A stretch of 26,814 bases of DNA. Source: SAR116 cluster bacterium (GTDB lineage: Bacteria; Pseudomonadota; Alphaproteobacteria; Puniceispirillales; UBA1172). Position 1 is the stretch's first letter; each line of letters begins with the position of its first letter. Below the pieces are notes generated by a model. The model did not search any database. It saw only the letters and a list, made by a program, of their open reading frames with translations, and was not told the origin of the DNA. Positions 23,972 to 26,814 of this stretch are shown here, piece by piece. Location of the stretch: assembly GCA_002691725.1 (NCBI GenBank), contig NZIT01000094.1:13293-40106 (forward strand). The letters run 5' to 3'. The position numbers and the translations under genes are program-made.

Positions 23972-25669
23972 CTAGGCAACCCATTCAGATACTGGTGCCG
24001 CCGCTTCGTGGAGAGGCTGGCTGATGACATCAATCAAGCTTGGCCCGTCATGATCCAGAGCTTGCCGCATAATGGACGGCAGATCAGCCGGATTTTCAAC
24101 TCGCCAGCTCTTGACGCCAAACGCACTCGCCACCGCCGCGTGATCAGTGCGATCAAAATCAACATTATGATAGCGCGCGCCAAAGCCAGATTTCTGGCCA
24201 GCCTTAATCCATCCAAAGACCGCATTCGAGAAGACGATTGACGTGATCGGCATGTTGTAGCGTATCATGGTTTCAAACTCACCACAGCAAAAGCCAAATG
24301 ATCCATCACCCATCAATGCCACGGTTTTAACAGACGGATTGCCAATATGCGCCCCCATTGCCGCCGCCATACCATAGCCCAGCGCGCCATGAGCGCGGTT
24401 CGTGATAAAGACGCGGCCATCACGACGCCAGCGATAATGCGCTGAGGCATAAGGGCATGGCGTCCCCGGATCAGCAACAATAATAGCATCATCATCACAT
24501 TCTGCGGATAAATGATGAATGACGGCTTCGGGCGTGATCGGGGATTGCGACGACATCGCCAGAGGTTCAAAATCAGTCAGTTTTGCTGCCCATGCGGCGG
24601 CGGCTCTTGCCTTGCCATCAAAATCGGGCAAGTGGTCACCGTTATGGCGGGTTTCAATGGCGTGAATTAATCCAGCCAAGGCCAGTTTGGCATCAGCGAT
24701 AATGGCCGCCTCAGTTTGATAATTTGCCCCCGGCACCATCGGGTCATTATCAATATGTAAAATGGTTTTATCATGTGATGGGCTACGCCAGCGTTCGGTC
24801 GTAACAGAACCCGCACGACAGCCAACAAACAACACCAGATCAGCCGCATCAACCAGCGCTCTGGTTGAGGCAACGCCGCCATTTGAGCCAACAACTCCAA
24901 CCGCTAAAGGGTGCGTTTCGGCGATAACGCCCTGCCCTGATACGGTTGTCGCGACTGGCATATTAAGCATTTCCGCCAAGCCCGCGACTTCTGCCATAGC
25001 GCCAGCAAGCAACGGCCCACCGCCACAAATCATGACAGGATGTTTTGCTGCCAGCAACAGACCTGCCATGACTTCACATTCACTCACTTGCGGGGCTTGC
25101 CGTGCCGCTGGAAACTCCGCATGGGAGTGATCTGCCCAGATGAGATCAGAATCAACAGGCGCTTTCTGGGTGTCGAAAGGCAGAGCTAAATGCGCTGACC
25201 CCGGACGGCCAGTGGACATCGCCCGAAAGGCTGATCTTATCTGAGCTGGTAATTGATTAGCTTGATCGAGCGAAGCGTTCCATTTGGTCACTGGCTTGAA
25301 TAAAGCTGGCTGATCGAGTTCGGTGAGTGGATATTTGCCGCGCGAGGTTGTCGCCACATCGGTCGTAATCGCCAAGATTGGAATAGAGCTTTCCCCCGCT
25401 TCAACTAAAGCTGGCAGGATATAGGTCGCGCCGCCACCCGATGGCCCTTCACATATACCGGGTTTGCCAGTGACTCTGGCATAGCCATCAGCCATATATC
25501 CAGCATGCCGTTCATCACGGGTCAGGATATGTGTCATACCATGATCAAGCCGCGCCATCGCGTCATAAAATGGCAGCGTCGTGTCGCCGCAAAGTCCAAA
25601 AATATGTTTAACCTTATAGGCTTCTAGCATCTTAACGGTGGCTTCGGCACCGTTTAACTGATTCTTCAT
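23972..25669 (-). CDS. ThDP-dependent acetolactate synthase-like enzyme
   Basis: A 565-residue three-domain thiamine diphosphate enzyme. The ThDP-activating glutamate is E53 (RDERHAGYMADGYAR), the FAD-like middle domain follows (about 200-330), and the C-terminal cofactor motif is GDGS at 455-458 ending at N482 (VFSN). It resembles acetolactate synthase large subunits, but there is no small subunit and the context is catabolic, so decarboxylation or ligation of a 2-oxo acid from the FAD enzyme is plausible. Upstream starts at 25705 and 25675 exist; GAGGG lies 7 bases before the ATG at 25669, which I chose. It is the first gene of the large minus-strand unit. Confidence 0.92.
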   Translation of the reverse strand: MKNQLNGAEATVKMLEAYKVKHIFGLCGDTTLPFYDAMARLDHGMTHILTRDERHAGYMADGYARVTGKPGICEGPSGGGATYILPALVEAGESSIPILAITTDVATTSRGKYPLTELDQPALFKPVTKWNASLDQANQLPAQIRSAFRAMSTGRPGSAHLALPFDTQKAPVDSDLIWADHSHAEFPAARQAPQVSECEVMAGLLLAAKHPVMICGGGPLLAGAMAEVAGLAEMLNMPVATTVSGQGVIAETHPLAVGVVGSNGGVASTRALVDAADLVLFVGCRAGSVTTERWRSPSHDKTILHIDNDPMVPGANYQTEAAIIADAKLALAGLIHAIETRHNGDHLPDFDGKARAAAAWAAKLTDFEPLAMSSQSPITPEAVIHHLSAECDDDAIIVADPGTPCPYASAHYRWRRDGRVFITNRAHGALGYGMAAAMGAHIGNPSVKTVALMGDGSFGFCCGEFETMIRYNMPITSIVFSNAVFGWIKAGQKSGFGARYHNVDFDRTDHAAVASAFGVKSWRVENPADLPSIMRQALDHDGPSLIDVISQPLHEAAAPVSEWVA

Positions 25670-25740
25670 ACTCATTCCCTCACATATGATCTTATCTTTC
25701 CCCATGTGGGATGTTTTAACAAGTCATTTTACCGCCCTTT

Positions 25741-25772
25741 ATTATAGAGATCAGACTTGGATATCAGACTTG
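25741..25772 (-). promoter_or_regulatory. Promoter -10 box with paired 13-base-spaced upstream repeats
   Basis: On the minus strand TATAAT (25746-25741) is preceded by two exact copies of CAAGTCTGAT (25759-25750 and 25772-25763), with starts 13 bases apart. The nearest copy ends 3 bases before the -10 box, where the -35 element would normally be poor, so an activator binding the repeats is plausible. The site would drive the ThDP-enolase-FAD-TRAP-racemase unit whose first start is at 25669. Nothing similar faces the divergent gene. Confidence 0.45.
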
Positions 25773-25804
25773 CGGGGCGGCTTAAATTGGCGCATCATGC
25801 TTTT

Positions 25805-26548
25805 ATGAGTATGAATAAGGGCAAAATAGCTAAAGGCGGAAAGGCTGTTTACGGTGCTGCTGTTGGCATCCTTATGCTCGAAGCCCGGTTTCCGCGCATC
25901 CCCGGTGATATGGGAAATGCGCTGAGCTGGCCATTTCCTGTTCATTATAAAGTCGTGCGCGGGGCATCACCTGATCTTGTTGTGCGCAGGCGTGCCGAAA
26001 ATATGCTCACCCCATTTATTGATGCCGCGCGTGAATTGGTGGCAGATGGCGTCGATGGAATTACCACTAATTGCGGCTTTCTGTCATTATTTCAGGCTGA
26101 GCTAGCGGCGGCAGTCCCTGTTCCTGTCATGACATCATCATTGATGCAATGGGATATGGTAGCGCGGTTAATGCCGCATGGGAGGCGCCCCGGCATCCTC
26201 ACCATCAACGCATCGAGCCTTAGCCCTGATCACCTTACCGCCGCCGTTGTTCCGCTTGATGCGCCTATCGTGACCACCGAAGGACGGCGAGCCTTCACGC
26301 GCGCTATTCTGGATAATGAGCCTGAAATGGATATTGATTTAGCCCGCGCTGATAATATTGAGGCGGCGGTTGAGCTGGCCTCTGATCCGACCATTGGCGG
26401 CATTATTCTGGAATGTACAAACATGATCCCCTATGCTGCCGATATTCGTGCCGCCACCGGCTTGCCTGTCTATTCAATTTATAATTTGGTGATCTGGTTT
26501 CAGGCAAGTTTGCGACCACCGCGATTTCCATCACATGAAGATAGTTGA
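25805..26548 (+). CDS. Aspartate/glutamate racemase superfamily protein (second type)
   Basis: A 247-residue protein with the two-cysteine pattern of the Asp/Glu/hydantoin racemase fold: C90 in GITTNCGF and C204 in ILECTNM, plus YGAAVGILMLEARFPRIPGD near the N-terminus. This N-terminal motif marks a different subfamily from the EutA-like gene at 17583. The reading frame is open from a TTG at 25757, but that start would lie inside the promoter repeats; the ATG at 25805 (or 25811) is preferred although it lacks a clear ribosome binding site. It is divergent from the ThDP enzyme and followed after 6 bases by a transporter gene, suggesting a shared catabolic role. Confidence 0.85.
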   Translation: MSMNKGKIAKGGKAVYGAAVGILMLEARFPRIPGDMGNALSWPFPVHYKVVRGASPDLVVRRRAENMLTPFIDAARELVADGVDGITTNCGFLSLFQAELAAAVPVPVMTSSLMQWDMVARLMPHGRRPGILTINASSLSPDHLTAAVVPLDAPIVTTEGRRAFTRAILDNEPEMDIDLARADNIEAAVELASDPTIGGIILECTNMIPYAADIRAATGLPVYSIYNLVIWFQASLRPPRFPSHEDS

Positions 26549-26554
26549 TAATTC

Positions 26555-26814
26555 ATGACTAAATTGCTGGAATGGTTAGGCCGTAACGCCATGCTGGTGT
26601 TGCCTGCCGGAATTGTTGTCGCCTTGATTTTACCTGAAACAGATGCACCGATTAAAGGCATTGTGCCGCCGCTGATCGCAATCATTTATGCGGTGACATT
26701 TATTCGCATGGATTTGCCAGCACTGTTACGCGACATGCTAAAGCCTATGGAAATTATCAGGCAGCTGATGATTGCTGGCTTCATTCTGATTATCATGCCG
26801 CTCATTTTAATCGG
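26555..26814 (+). CDS. SBF-like (bile acid:sodium symporter family) transporter, 3' truncated by window edge
   Basis: Only the first 86 residues are in the window. They hold three hydrophobic segments (about 10-27, 36-50 and 68-86), with an LPAGIVVALILPE start and a PPLIAIIYAVTFIRMDLPALL second segment that resemble the first helices of BASS/SBF sodium symporters. The gene begins 6 bases after the racemase stop on the same strand, so the pair is probably co-transcribed. The family call rests on a short stretch and may be wrong. Confidence 0.6.
   Translation, partial: MTKLLEWLGRNAMLVLPAGIVVALILPETDAPIKGIVPPLIAIIYAVTFIRMDLPALLRDMLKPMEIIRQLMIAGFILIIMPLILI

Noticed and set aside
24762..25130. 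A 122-residue plus-strand frame inside the ThDP enzyme gene
   Set aside because: Shadow of a gene with strong motifs on the opposite strand.

Overview
The window looks like a chromosomal segment of a marine alphaproteobacterium. The codon and base composition is moderate in GC, the genes are tightly packed, and the content fits a marine heterotroph: a TRAP transporter, ectoine-type hydrolase, acyl-CoA synthetase, beta carbonic anhydrase, and a ligase-exonuclease DNA repair pair. A SAR116-like or related Rhodospirillales-type origin is my guess; nothing in the sequence fixes the taxon. I see no tRNA, rRNA, insertion sequence, phage gene or CRISPR array. No stretch longer than about 250 bases is free of genes.

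Layout. 1-4099 (+): the end of a nu-type glutathione transferase, a DNA-ligase-associated exonuclease, an ATP-dependent DNA ligase and a short-chain dehydrogenase. 4135-6906 (-): a long-chain acyl-CoA synthetase and an aldo/keto reductase in one unit, divergent from a PHP-type phosphoesterase (7066-7992, +). 7989-8987 (-): a PLP-dependent serine/threonine dehydratase-like enzyme, divergent from an ectoine hydrolase (DoeA/EutD) that overlaps an ArgE-like M20 deacetylase (9118-11480, +). 11617-12861 (+): an unrecognised repeat-rich single-pass membrane protein. 12937-15200 (+): a Rid-family protein, a Rieske oxygenase alpha subunit and a DUF1028 protein in one operon. 15253-16478: a GNAT acetyltransferase (-) and a beta carbonic anhydrase (+), divergent. 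16726-17572 (+): a toxin-antitoxin-like pair with a clear promoter and palindromic operator.

17583-25669 (-) reads as one large catabolic unit. In transcription order it holds a ThDP-dependent acetolactate-synthase-like enzyme, an enolase-superfamily enzyme, a DadA-like FAD oxidoreductase, the three TRAP transporter genes (binding protein, small and large membrane subunits) and a EutA/maleate-isomerase-like Asp/Glu racemase-superfamily protein. Divergent from it are a second, different Asp/Glu racemase-superfamily gene (25805-26548) and the start of an SBF-like sodium symporter (26555 to the window end).

How the genes may work together. DoeA/EutD opens the ectoine ring to N-acetyl-diaminobutyrate, and the overlapping ArgE-like gene is a natural candidate to remove the acetyl group, a step normally done by the unrelated DoeB/EutE. 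The big minus-strand unit could import an amino-acid-like or N-methylated osmolyte and pass it through epimerisation, FAD-dependent oxidation and ThDP-dependent cleavage of a 2-oxo acid. Its real substrate cannot be read from sequence. The most unusual non-coding signals are three different arrays of 13-base direct repeats at gene starts or promoters (9060-9098, 18396-18456, 25750-25772) and a mosaic intergenic region upstream of the toxin-antitoxin pair that contains short copies of nearby coding sequence.
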